This document shows, in pieces, positions 16,924 through 24,547 of a stretch of DNA of 64,000 nucleotides. The stretch is from Bordetella ansorpii (GTDB taxonomy: Bacteria > Pseudomonadota > Gammaproteobacteria > Burkholderiales > Burkholderiaceae_B). Within the stretch, counting starts at the first letter, position 1; each line of letters begins with the position of its first letter. The stretch lies in assembly GCF_900078315.1 (NCBI RefSeq), contig NZ_FKBS01000014.1, positions 804,802 through 868,801 of the forward strand, read 5' to 3'. The notes under the pieces were generated by a model. It saw nothing but the letters and a program-made list of their open reading frames with translations, was not told where the DNA came from and did not search any database. Position numbers and translations under genes: made by a program.

Positions 16924-17934
16924 TCAACGTGATGCGACGGTGATGCGTCCATCGGCCAAGTGCTGTACGCGTACCGGCGCGATTGCGGGAAGCGCGTCGA
17001 TCATCGCGCCGGGGTCATCCACGTTGAAGACGCCAGAAATGCGGTACGGACCCAGGTCCGACGTGGCGAGGTTGGCCGGTTGAGGCAGGTAGCGATTCAT
17101 TTCGCGGATGACGGCCGACAGCGGCATGTCATTGAAAATGACTTTTCCGACCCGCCAGGCCACGACGTTGTCCACGTTGACCCGCGCCGTATCGCTGAGC
17201 GAACCGTCGGACTGCGCAACCGCTTGCTGACCGGCAACCAGCCGTCGTCTACGCGATTGCGGCCAGTTACCGAGACTGAGCTGGGCCTCGCCGGATGCCA
17301 CGCTGACCTGCAGTCCTTGCGCATCACGGCGCGCGTTAAAGCGCGTACCGGTTGCCGTGATAAACCCGAAGTCACCATTGACGATGAAAGGACGGGCGGC
17401 ATCACGGATCACGTCGAAAAAGACTTCACCGCCCCGTAGGGTGACTCGCCGTTCGTATGCGTCAAAGCACACGGTAAGCCGGGTGTCGGAGTTCAGGTGG
17501 AGCATCGACCCGTCCGCCAGGCTGATCTGCCTGCGTTCGCCCTTGTTCGTCACGAAGTCGATGGCGTCGACAGTGGGTCTGAACAAGCGTTCCGGGCCGG
17601 CCAGGCTAGCTACGAGGGACAGCGCACAGCCGGCCGCGAGCCCCAGGCCCATGCGCCGACGCGCGGGTACAGGACCGGCAGAGCGGCTGGGGCGATCCTG
17701 CGCCAATGCCCGCAACCGTGCCTCGGGAATGGCCGCCGAGGAGCGCCAGAGGTAGACCAGCCGACGATACTCGCGCTCGTGGCTGGGATCGGCGTTGAGC
17801 CAGGCGTCGAATGCGTGATGGTCGGCCTCCGTCACCTCGCCGGATTGCATACGTGCGAACCATTCGGATGCGTCGCGTGGAGGGTGCGCAGCGTTGGCTG
17901 CCTGGGAAGAGGGGCCGCTGTCAATGGGGGGCAT
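16924..17934 (-). CDS. FecR-type anti-sigma/sigma regulator (second cassette)
   Basis: This 336-residue protein has the DUF4880 sigma-binding domain at about 20-65 (EWFARMQSGEVTEADHHAFD, then HEREYRRLVYLWRS). One membrane segment follows near 95-112 (MGLGLAAGCALSLVASLAG). The periplasmic FecR domain comes next, with KGERRQISLADGSMLHLNSD, GGEVFFDVIRDAARPFIV and ATGTRFNAR. The C-terminus resembles a DUF4974/STN-like module that pairs with the receptor STN. It overlaps the upstream sigma gene by 14 bp, so the two are coupled. It probably controls the receptor gene starting at 16743. Confidence 0.9.
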   Translation of the reverse strand: MPPIDSGPSSQAANAAHPPRDASEWFARMQSGEVTEADHHAFDAWLNADPSHEREYRRLVYLWRSSAAIPEARLRALAQDRPSRSAGPVPARRRMGLGLAAGCALSLVASLAGPERLFRPTVDAIDFVTNKGERRQISLADGSMLHLNSDTRLTVCFDAYERRVTLRGGEVFFDVIRDAARPFIVNGDFGFITATGTRFNARRDAQGLQVSVASGEAQLSLGNWPQSRRRRLVAGQQAVAQSDGSLSDTARVNVDNVVAWRVGKVIFNDMPLSAVIREMNRYLPQPANLATSDLGPYRISGVFNVDDPGAMIDALPAIAPVRVQHLADGRITVASR

Positions 17935-18427
17935 GATCGCGCATCCGCTCGTTGATGTGCCGTATCGAACGCGTCATGTACTTCTCTACCATGCTGCGGG
18001 AAAGCCCCATCGAGTGGGCGATCTCGGTGTGCGTAAGCCCTTCCAGACGGCACATGATGTAGACCTGCCGGCATTTGAGCGGTAGTTCCGCAAGGGCCGC
18101 CTCGAGTGAGTCGACCAACTGCCGAAAGCGGATGCCGTCGTCAGCCGGCACGGCGGCCGGATGCTCGACTTCGTCCATGTCGTCCAGCGAAGAGAACTCC
18201 AGTGCGGTGGCATGGCGATGCCAGCTCACCAGGCGGTTGGACATGCCGCGAGACATGTAGGCACGTGGGTCGTGGATCGCACCGACGCCACCTTCCAGCA
18301 TGCCCACCACCGTGTCCTGCATGGCATCTTCGGCTTCCGGGCGAACGCGCCCGCCACGCCGCCACTTTGTCAATAATTCCGCGTAATGGAACAGCCAGTC
18401 TTTCCTGGGCTTGGCGGCGGGCGGCAT
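17921..18427 (-). CDS. FecI-type ECF RNA polymerase sigma factor (second cassette)
   Basis: The product has 168 residues. Region 2 spans HYAELLTKWRRGGRVRPEAE, DAMQDTVVGMLEGG and DPRAYMSRGMSNRLVSWHRH. Region 4 has LPLKCRQVYIMCRLEGLTHT and the helix-turn-helix EIAHSMGLSRSMVEKYMTRS. It heads the leftward operon sigma-FecR-TonB receptor. An AT-rich Fur-like site occupies the upstream region. Its sequence is clearly different from the first FecI-type factor at 6663, so the two cassettes are unlikely to be a recent duplication and probably respond to different siderophores. Confidence 0.9.
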   Translation of the reverse strand: MPPAAKPRKDWLFHYAELLTKWRRGGRVRPEAEDAMQDTVVGMLEGGVGAIHDPRAYMSRGMSNRLVSWHRHATALEFSSLDDMDEVEHPAAVPADDGIRFRQLVDSLEAALAELPLKCRQVYIMCRLEGLTHTEIAHSMGLSRSMVEKYMTRSIRHINERMRDHAPH

Positions 18428-18445
18428 GATCGAAGCAGGGCAACA

Positions 18446-18490
18446 AATAAGAATCAGAGAAGCGTCACATTCTAGTACTAATTCTTATTC
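18446..18490 (-). promoter_or_regulatory. Paired Fur-box-like half sites upstream of the second FecI-type gene
   Basis: AATAAGAAT (18446-18454) and its inverse ATTCTTATT (18481-18489) bracket a 26-bp spacer. The second copy lies in TACTAATTCTTATT, which is identical to 6625-6638 upstream of the other sigma gene. The position directly ahead of the start at 18427 fits iron-responsive repression. Confidence 0.55.
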
Positions 18491-18629
18491 TCGCTATGAT
18501 GAGGCGGCATACCGGGGCGTATTGAGTCGAAATTGCAACACTGATGCAATGTTCAGCGATGCATCCCGTCCTTGCTGTGATAGGGCCCCACCGCGAGAGT
18601 CGAACGTTCGCGGTGAGCCGCCAAGTCCA
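18491..18629. other. Gap between the GGT gene end and the second FecI operon
   Basis: There is no coding frame. The only structure is an imperfect terminator-like hairpin CACCGCGA (18589-18596) with TCGCGGTG (18608-18615), located 15-41 bp after the GGT stop. It has no T tract, so its role as terminator of the leftward GGT transcript is tentative. Confidence 0.35.
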
Positions 18630-20249
18630 TCAATACCCGGCCGGATACCCATCCTTGCGATGGTCCGACGCCGCCAGATAGCCGCCTTGCTCCAGCTTCA
18701 TGGCCAGCTGGGCGCTGCCGAATTCCAGGTTGAAGCGTTCGGACACCTCCACGTCATGGCCGGCGGCGCGCAGGAATTCCACGGTCTCGGCCGGGCAGTT
18801 CCATTCGACGGCCACGCCGACGTTGTCGTCCTTCACGCGCCAGCGCGGGGCATCGCTGGCGGCCTGGGGGTTCTGGCCGAAGTCGGCCAGGCGGCTGACC
18901 ATCTGCACGTGGCCCTGCGCCTGCATCGAGCCGCCCATCACGCCGAAGCTCATCAACGGCTGGCCCTGCTTCATCAGGAAGCCGGGGATGATGGTGTGGA
19001 ACGGACGTTTGCCCGGCGCGACCACGTTGGGATGGCCCGCGCGGGTGGCGAAGCCCCAGCCGCGGTTGTGCAGCGCGATGCCGGTATCGGGCACGACCAC
19101 GCCCGAGCCGAAGCCCTTGAAGTTGGACTGGATGAACGAGACCATCGTGCCCTGCTGGTCGGCGGCGGTCAGGTAGACCGTGCCGCCGTCGTGCGGGTTG
19201 CCCGGCTTGGGGGCGCCCGCGCGGCGCGGGTCAATCAGTTTGGCGCGTTGCGCCAGGTAGGCCGGATCCAGCAGGTCGGCGCTGGACAGCCGCATGTGGT
19301 CGGGATCGCCGACGTGCTCGTACAGGTCGGCGAAGGCCAGGCGCATGGCCTCGATCTGCAGGTGCATCGTCGCGCCCGTGTCGGCGCCCGTGGCGGCCAG
19401 GTCGAAGTTGTCCAGCATGCCCAGCGCCATCAGCGCGCCGATGCCCTGGCCGTTGGGGCCGATCTCGAACAGTTCGACATCGCGGTAGCGCACGCCGATG
19501 GGCTCGACCCAGTCGGCGCGGTGCGCGGCCATGTCGGCCTCGGTGATGTCGCCGCCCGTGTTGCGGGCATGCCGGGCGATGGCCGCGGCCAGTTCGCCCT
19601 GGTAGAAACTGTCGCCCTTGCTGCGCGCGATGCTTTCCAGCGTGGCGGCCTGGCCGGGGCAGCGAAAGCGCTCGCCGGGCCGCGGCGCGCGGCCGCCGGG
19701 CATGAAGGCCCCGGCGTAGCCGGGCTGGCCGGACAGCTTGTCCACCTGCTTGTCCCACTGGCGATGCACGGTGGGCGAGACCAGGTAGCCGTCGCGCGCG
19801 TAGCGCAGGGCGGGCTCGAACAGGTCTTCGAAGGGCAGCGAGCCGAAGCGTTCCCAGATGGCGCGCCAGCCCGACACGGCGCCGGGCACGGTGACGCTGC
19901 CCCAGCCGATCGGATCCATGCCGTCCAGATGCGCGAAGCGCGAGGTTTCCCAACTGGCGGGCGCGCGGCCCGAGGCGTTCAGGCCGTGCAGCTTGCCCTC
20001 GTGCCACACGATGGCGAACATGTCGCCGCCGATGCCGTTCATGCAGGGTTCGACGACCGTCAGGGCGATGGCGGTGGCCAGCGCGGCGTCGATGGCGTTG
20101 CCGCCACGGGCGTACATCTGCAGGCCGGCGGCGCTGGCCAGCGGCTGCGAGGTGCTGACCACATTGTCGGCCAGCACGGGCTGGCGTTGCGAGGGATAGG
20201 GCAGTTGCCAGAAGGGCGTGTCGGAAAAGGGCATGGCGGAGGTATCCAC
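18630..20249 (-). CDS. Gamma-glutamyltransferase family (Ntn-hydrolase) protein
   Basis: The 539-residue precursor spans both subunits of a GGT-type Ntn hydrolase. Large-subunit motifs include AAGLQMYARGGNAIDAALAT and NGIGGDMFAIV. The autocatalytic cleavage point is GG-Thr357 in HDGGTVYLTAAD, leaving Thr357 as nucleophile of the small subunit. MSFGVMGGSMQAQGHVQM near the end is typical of the small subunit. There is no obvious N-terminal signal peptide, so it may be cytoplasmic, unlike E. coli Ggt. It follows a Bug receptor gene by 49 bp in one operon, suggesting hydrolysis of an imported gamma-glutamyl or amide compound. The cephalosporin-acylase-like branch is an alternative. Confidence 0.85.
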   Translation of the reverse strand: MDTSAMPFSDTPFWQLPYPSQRQPVLADNVVSTSQPLASAAGLQMYARGGNAIDAALATAIALTVVEPCMNGIGGDMFAIVWHEGKLHGLNASGRAPASWETSRFAHLDGMDPIGWGSVTVPGAVSGWRAIWERFGSLPFEDLFEPALRYARDGYLVSPTVHRQWDKQVDKLSGQPGYAGAFMPGGRAPRPGERFRCPGQAATLESIARSKGDSFYQGELAAAIARHARNTGGDITEADMAAHRADWVEPIGVRYRDVELFEIGPNGQGIGALMALGMLDNFDLAATGADTGATMHLQIEAMRLAFADLYEHVGDPDHMRLSSADLLDPAYLAQRAKLIDPRRAGAPKPGNPHDGGTVYLTAADQQGTMVSFIQSNFKGFGSGVVVPDTGIALHNRGWGFATRAGHPNVVAPGKRPFHTIIPGFLMKQGQPLMSFGVMGGSMQAQGHVQMVSRLADFGQNPQAASDAPRWRVKDDNVGVAVEWNCPAETVEFLRAAGHDVEVSERFNLEFGSAQLAMKLEQGGYLAASDHRKDGYPAGY

Positions 20250-20298
20250 GGAAACGCCCGGCGCGGACCGGGCCGTTGAAACGCAAAAGAGGGTTCGA

Positions 20299-21357
20299 TT
20301 ACTTGCCGGCGGTGACGTTCAAGGCGCGCACCTTGGTCAGCCAGAACGCCTGCTGGTCCAGGATGAATCCGGGCAGGGCATCCGCAGCGATCTCGCTGGC
20401 CTGGAAGCCCTGGGCCTCGATGGCCCGGCGGAAGTCCGCGTTGGCCTTGGTGGCTTCCAGGGCGCGGCGCAAGACGGCGATGCGGTCGGGCGGCGTGCCG
20501 CGCGGCGCCATCAGCGCGAACAGGTTCTCGGCGTCCAGGCCCTGCACGCCCAGTTCCTTCAGCGTGGGCACTTCGGGCATGGCGGGCAGGCGCTTCTGCG
20601 AGGCCACGCCCAGCACCAGCAGGCGGCCGGCCTGCTTGTGCGGCAGCGTGCTGGCCACGCTGTCGAACATGAAGGCCGACGAGCCTTCGATCACTTCGGG
20701 AATGGCCTGGCTGCTGCCCTTGTAGGGAATCTGCAGCGCGTCCACGCCGGCCTGCTCCTTGAAGATCTCGCCTTCCAGGTTGGACAGCGTGCCCGCGCCC
20801 ATCGAGGCGTAGTTGTACTTGCCCGGCGCCTGTTTCAGGTACTGCACCAGGCCGGCATAGTCCGGGATGCCCAGCTTGGTGGGCGTGACCAGGATGTGCG
20901 GCGCGCTGGCGATGGCGCCGACCGCGTCGAAATCGCCGTCCAGCGAGACCTGCGCCTTGCCGTTGATGGCCTCGTTGATCGAGTTGGACATGACCGACGA
21001 GATGTACAGCGTGTAGCCGTCGGGCTCGGCGCGCGCGCCCGCCTGCATGCCGATCAGGCCGCCAGCGCCCGGCCGGTTGACGATGACCACCGACTGGCCG
21101 AGCGTCTGGTTCAGTTCCTTGCCCAGTTCGCGAGCCAGCACGTCGGTGGCGCCGCCCGGCGGGAAGGACAGGATGATCTGGACGGCGCGGTCGGGAAAGC
21201 CCGCGGCGGGCGATCCCGCGGCGGGCGCTCCCGCAGCTTGCGCCAGGGTGGCGCCCGCCGAGAAGGCCAGGACGAGGGCCGCGCGCGCGAAGCGTCCGGC
21301 AAGGACGCGCAGGCCCGGACGCTCCGAGGCACGCCGGCGGTAAGCCGTGATGGACAT
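20299..21357 (-). CDS. Bug-family tripartite tricarboxylate transporter substrate-binding protein
   Basis: This encodes 352 residues from the ATG at 21357, preceded by AAGGGG. The N-terminus is a long signal peptide (hydrophobic run RAALVLAFSAGATLAQAAG). The Bug landmarks follow: FPDRAVQIILSFPPGGATDV, IVNRPGAGGLIGMQAGARA, PDGYTLYI, IPYKGSSQAIPEVIEG and LMAPRGTPPDRIAVLRRAL. It precedes the GGT gene in the same operon and is divergent from a LysR gene across 155 bp containing a LysR-type box. The receptor probably captures the compound that the GGT-type enzyme cleaves. No permease gene is adjacent. Confidence 0.9.
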   Translation of the reverse strand: MSITAYRRRASERPGLRVLAGRFARAALVLAFSAGATLAQAAGAPAAGSPAAGFPDRAVQIILSFPPGGATDVLARELGKELNQTLGQSVVIVNRPGAGGLIGMQAGARAEPDGYTLYISSVMSNSINEAINGKAQVSLDGDFDAVGAIASAPHILVTPTKLGIPDYAGLVQYLKQAPGKYNYASMGAGTLSNLEGEIFKEQAGVDALQIPYKGSSQAIPEVIEGSSAFMFDSVASTLPHKQAGRLLVLGVASQKRLPAMPEVPTLKELGVQGLDAENLFALMAPRGTPPDRIAVLRRALEATKANADFRRAIEAQGFQASEIAADALPGFILDQQAFWLTKVRALNVTAGK

Positions 21358-21446
21358 GTGTGTTACCCCTTGTGTGATCGATGAGGCGGCGCCCGGCGAA
21401 GTCGTGTTGTGCTTGCCTTCAGCGTCCGTCTTGAAGGATTCTATGT

Positions 21447-21467
21447 ATTGCCATTTCTGCAAGCAAT
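21447..21467. promoter_or_regulatory. LysR-type operator (T-N11-A) between the Bug operon and its LysR gene
   Basis: ATTGC-N11-GCAAT is a perfect interrupted palindrome of the classical LysR T-N11-A form. It lies in the 155-bp divergent region between genes starting at 21357 (leftward) and 21513 (rightward). It is the natural site for autoregulation and control of the Bug-GGT operon. Confidence 0.7.
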
Positions 21468-21512
21468 AACAATAATTCGCACGCAGATTGCCTTTTTTGG
21501 AATTGGTCGGCC

Positions 21513-22454
21513 ATGCTCAGCACCGCGCATCGCTATTTCCTGCAAGTCGTCCGGCACGGCAGCATCAAGAACGCGGCCGTGTCGCTGCACGTGGCGCCGT
21601 CGGCGGTCAGCCGGCAGGTCGCCAAGCTGGAGCAGCAATGCGGGGCGGACCTGTTCGAGCGCCGGCCGCAGGGCATGGTGCTGACGGCCGCCGGCGAACT
21701 GCTGGCCAGCCATGCCCGCCGCATGGCCATCGACACCGAGCAGGCCCTGCGCGAGATCCGCAACCTGCACCGCGCCGAGATGACCCTCATCCGCATCGGC
21801 TCGAACGAGGCGGTGGCGCGCAACCTGCTGCCGGCCATCATTGGCGGTTTCCGCCAGGACTGCCCCGAGGCCGAGTTCCAGGTGCACGTGGCCTCGCCCG
21901 GCGTGGTGGCGCAGAAGGTGCGCGACGGCGGGTTGGACGTGGGGCTGGCTTTCAGCCTGCATCCGGGCGGCGCGCAGGTGCGCCACGAGATCGCCTCGCC
22001 GCTGCGCGCCATCATGGCGCCGCATCATCCCCTGGCGGTGCTGGCGTCGATCACCATCGGCGACCTGCGCCCGCATCCCGTCGGGCTGACCGACTCGGGT
22101 TTCACGGCGCGCCTGCTGTTCGACCACTTCGCGGAGCAGGGCGAGGGCCAGCACATCCGGCTGACGTACTCCAGCAATTCGTCGTCGGTGATCCGCGCGC
22201 TGGTCGAGGCGGGCGATGCCGTCACGCTGGCGGGCGAATTGCCGCTGGCCGATGCGCTGGAGGCGGGCACGCTGGTGGCGCGGCCGATGGCGCTGCCGGC
22301 GTTCGAGGCGCGCTATCTGCAGGTGCTGGCGGGCGCGGGACTGCCCGACACCACCGAGCGATTCGTGCAGCGCCTGGTTCGCGAACTGGACGCGGCGGCG
22401 GCATGCGTGCGCGTACCGCCCCCGCCGTGCGCCATCGCCGCCAGGCGAGGATAA
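21513..22454 (+). CDS. LysR-family regulator of the Bug-GGT operon
   Basis: The protein has 313 residues. The winged helix-turn-helix is N-terminal: YFLQVVRHGSIKNAAVSLHV, then SAVSRQVAKLEQQCGADLFE and MVLTAAGELLASHARR. The two-lobed effector-binding domain spans roughly 90-295, with IRIGSNEAVARNLLPAIIGG opening it. It is divergent from the Bug receptor gene and shares with it a T-N11-A box at 21447-21467, the standard layout for a LysR regulator and its target. hutG starts 34 bp after its stop on the same strand and may be co-transcribed. The effector is unknown; a gamma-glutamyl or acyl-glutamate compound would fit the neighbours. Confidence 0.9.
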   Translation: MLSTAHRYFLQVVRHGSIKNAAVSLHVAPSAVSRQVAKLEQQCGADLFERRPQGMVLTAAGELLASHARRMAIDTEQALREIRNLHRAEMTLIRIGSNEAVARNLLPAIIGGFRQDCPEAEFQVHVASPGVVAQKVRDGGLDVGLAFSLHPGGAQVRHEIASPLRAIMAPHHPLAVLASITIGDLRPHPVGLTDSGFTARLLFDHFAEQGEGQHIRLTYSSNSSSVIRALVEAGDAVTLAGELPLADALEAGTLVARPMALPAFEARYLQVLAGAGLPDTTERFVQRLVRELDAAAACVRVPPPPCAIAARRG

Positions 22455-22488
22455 TGACGGGCTGACGTCGCTTCATCAGCAGAACTCC

Positions 22489-23280
22489 ATGACCGATACC
22501 TTCCATTTCGAAGCGGGCAACGCGCCGCTTCTCATCTCGATCCCCCACCTGGGCAGCCTGATTCCCGAGGCGCAGCAGCCGGCGATGACCGATCTGGCGC
22601 TGCGTTCGGGCGACACCGACTGGCATCTGGACCGCCTGTATGCCTTCGCGCGTTCGATGGGGGCGTCCTTCCTGTGGGCGCGCTATTCGCGCTACGTGGT
22701 GGACCTGAACCGGCCGCCCAACGATGAAAGCCTGTATCCGGGCCAGGCCAAGACGGGCCTGTGTCCCACGCATACCTTCGATGGCCAGCCGCTGTATCGC
22801 GATGGCCGCGAGGCCATCGACGTGCAGGAGCGCGATGCGCGCCGCGCTGCCTATTGGCTGCCTTATCACGCGCAACTGCGCGCCGAGATCGACCGCCTGC
22901 GCGCGGCGCACGGCAAGGTGCTGCTATGGGAGGCGCACTCCATCGCCAGCGTGATTCCGCGCCTGTTCGACGGCAAGCTGCCCGACCTGAACATCGGCAC
23001 GTCGGCGGGCGCGAGCTGCGCGCCCGCGATGGAAGCGGCCATCCGCGCCGAGTTGGAAGCGTGCCAGGACTACACCTGGGCGATCAACGGCCGCTTCAAG
23101 GGTGGCTACATCACGCGCCACTACGGCGCGCCCGCGCAGGACGTGCACGCCATCCAGCTTGAGATGTGCCAATCGACCTATATGGAAGAGCAGCATCCGT
23201 ATGGCTGGCGCGACAGCGAAGCGGGCAGGGTGACGCCCGTGGTCGAGCGCCTGGTGCGCGCGGCATTCGAGAAGATGTAG
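22489..23280 (+). CDS. hutG: N-formylglutamate deformylase (N-formylglutamate amidohydrolase)
   Basis: The 263-residue enzyme hydrolyses N-formyl-L-glutamate to formate and glutamate, the last step of one histidine-degradation route. The FGase pattern is visible: LLISIPHLGSLIPE, GDTDWHLDRLYAF, YVVDLNRPPNDESLYPGQ, LLWEAHSIASVIPRLFDGKL and GGYITRHYGAPAQDVHAIQL, with the zinc ligands expected among these His and Asp residues. No other hut genes are in the window, so it may act on another N-acyl glutamate. It follows the LysR gene and lies beside the GGT-Bug operon, hinting at shared glutamate-releasing chemistry. It ends at a strong bidirectional hairpin. Confidence 0.88.
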   Translation: MTDTFHFEAGNAPLLISIPHLGSLIPEAQQPAMTDLALRSGDTDWHLDRLYAFARSMGASFLWARYSRYVVDLNRPPNDESLYPGQAKTGLCPTHTFDGQPLYRDGREAIDVQERDARRAAYWLPYHAQLRAEIDRLRAAHGKVLLWEAHSIASVIPRLFDGKLPDLNIGTSAGASCAPAMEAAIRAELEACQDYTWAINGRFKGGYITRHYGAPAQDVHAIQLEMCQSTYMEEQHPYGWRDSEAGRVTPVVERLVRAAFEKM

Positions 23281-23338
23281 ATCGGACGCGGCTGCAAGTG
23301 CGGCGGCCAGTGCAACCGCACTCGCCGTCGATCGGAAT

Positions 23339-23380
23339 ACGGACGGGGCCGCTGCATGGGGATGCCGCGGCCCCGTCCGT
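23339..23380. terminator. Bidirectional terminator between hutG and the YXWGXW gene
   Basis: A perfect 14-bp stem, ACGGACGGGGCCGC (23339-23352) with 23367-23380, has an inner GCAT/ATGC extension in the loop. It sits between two converging genes (stops at 23280 and 23389). A short TTT follows on the + strand. Confidence 0.8.
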
Positions 23381-23388
23381 TTCAGCCG

Positions 23389-23766
23389 TCAATAGCGATG
23401 CGGGTTGTTGGGACGATGGTCGTGGCGGTTCGGCACGCCGTCGCGATCGCGGTCCCAGCCGCCACGGGCGTAGGCCCAGCGGCCGTGGTCTTCATGCCAG
23501 ACCGGCGCACGGTAGACGTAGCCGGGGCGTGCCTTCAGCCAGACGCCCTGCGTCCAGACGTGGCGGTTGCGATGCCATTCCCAGTGGCCGGGGGCCCACA
23601 CGTAGCCGCGGCGCGGGGCCGGCACCACTTCGACGCGGGGCGGCGGGGGCGCCACGCCGATCGTGACGGAAACCTGTGCCTGGGCGGTCGAGGGCACGGC
23701 GAACGTACCCAGCGAGACGGCGGCGGCCGCGGCGGCGGCCATGGCGAATTTCGTGTAGCGGTTCAT
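23389..23766 (-). CDS. Small exported YXWGXW-repeat protein
   Basis: The 125-residue precursor has a signal peptide cleaved near AQA (about residue 30), then a Pro-rich segment. The remainder is rich in Trp, Tyr, His and Arg, with repeated aromatic signatures such as GYVWAPGHWEWHRNRHVW and YVYRAPVWHEDHGRWAY, as in the YXWGXW family. The tail DRDRDGVPNRHDHRPNNPHRY is highly charged, with a calcium-binding-like DRDGVPNRHD stretch. Family members are periplasmic or envelope proteins of unknown role. It is monocistronic with a GGAGGT ribosome site and has its own upstream region to 23948. Confidence 0.8.
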   Translation of the reverse strand: MNRYTKFAMAAAAAAAVSLGTFAVPSTAQAQVSVTIGVAPPPPRVEVVPAPRRGYVWAPGHWEWHRNRHVWTQGVWLKARPGYVYRAPVWHEDHGRWAYARGGWDRDRDGVPNRHDHRPNNPHRY

Positions 23767-23948
23767 GTCGGGGACCTCCTGAGAATCGGCCCGTCGGCGG
23801 CTTGTCGGCGGATGCCTTGGGGCGCGATTTCATTATCTCGGCGGGAACCTGACTGCGGGGTTACGGCGGCGGTCTTTCGGATTTCAATGGATTTCGCCGC
23901 GACCGCCCGGATTTCAATTCGTTGCGCCTGTCGCCTGTCGGGCGTCCA

Positions 23949-24491
23949 TCAGGCTCGGGCGACGTCGATCCAGAGGCGCGTCCTGACGACCTGTTGCACC
24001 AGTTCGAAGACGTGGGCGGGAACCTTGGCCGGCACCACGATCCGCTGGATGAGCGTGCCGAGATCGACACGGAGGTAAGGCAATGCCCGCTTTCTTCTGG
24101 GCCGGGCCGATGCCACGGCGCACAGCCGGACATGATGGGTCCGCGAGGCGGTCGGCGCCGTCTGCGCATGGGTGGACATGTCGAAATGCAACCGTGTGTC
24201 GTCCGGCGGCAATACCGCATCGTGCAACGCTGCCAGCGTCGAGCAGACATAGACGTCGAAGGCTTCCGTCGCGGGCAGTGTGCCCGCCGCATCGGGACAG
24301 AGCCAGTCCTGCGTCCCCAGTACCAGGCCGGTTGCCCGGGTCGGCGCGGCGGCCGGCGGATCGAGCCGAAGGCGGCTGAATTCCAGCAGTTCCATGAGTT
24401 CGAGGAAGGGCAGGCGACGCATCACGCATACGCCGGGACTGGAATTCGGCCCCGGCGCCGGGGCCGGTAGCGGGAGGGAGGGGCGTTGCAT
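23949..24491 (-). CDS. Hypothetical protein, family not recognised
   Basis: The 180-residue product is not one I recognise. Its third codon positions are GC-rich, as in real genes here, while competing frames on both strands look less protein-like. The first 25 residues are Pro-rich, followed by a predicted helix LPFLELMELLEFSRLRL and a mixed region with TEAFDVYVCSTLAALHDAVL and RLHFDMS. The C-terminus is PAHVFELVQQVVRTRLWIDV. No signal peptide or membrane helix is seen. Its start lies just beyond the tctA terminator, so it is transcribed by read-through or its own weak promoter. The ATG at 24491 is preferred over 24617, which overlaps tctA. Confidence 0.45.
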   Translation of the reverse strand: MQRPSLPLPAPAPGPNSSPGVCVMRRLPFLELMELLEFSRLRLDPPAAAPTRATGLVLGTQDWLCPDAAGTLPATEAFDVYVCSTLAALHDAVLPPDDTRLHFDMSTHAQTAPTASRTHHVRLCAVASARPRRKRALPYLRVDLGTLIQRIVVPAKVPAHVFELVQQVVRTRLWIDVARA

Positions 24492-24514
24492 GAACGGGCT
24501 CTCGTAAAGGAAAC

Positions 24515-24538
24515 GGGCCGCCGTTTCCACGGCGGCCC
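24515..24538 (-). terminator. Terminator after tctA
   Basis: GGGCCGCCGT-TTCC-ACGGCGGCCC is a perfect 10-bp stem. Read leftward it is followed by GTTTCCTTT. It lies 10 bp beyond the tctA stop at 24548. Confidence 0.75.
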
Positions 24539-24547
24539 GGCGCGGCG

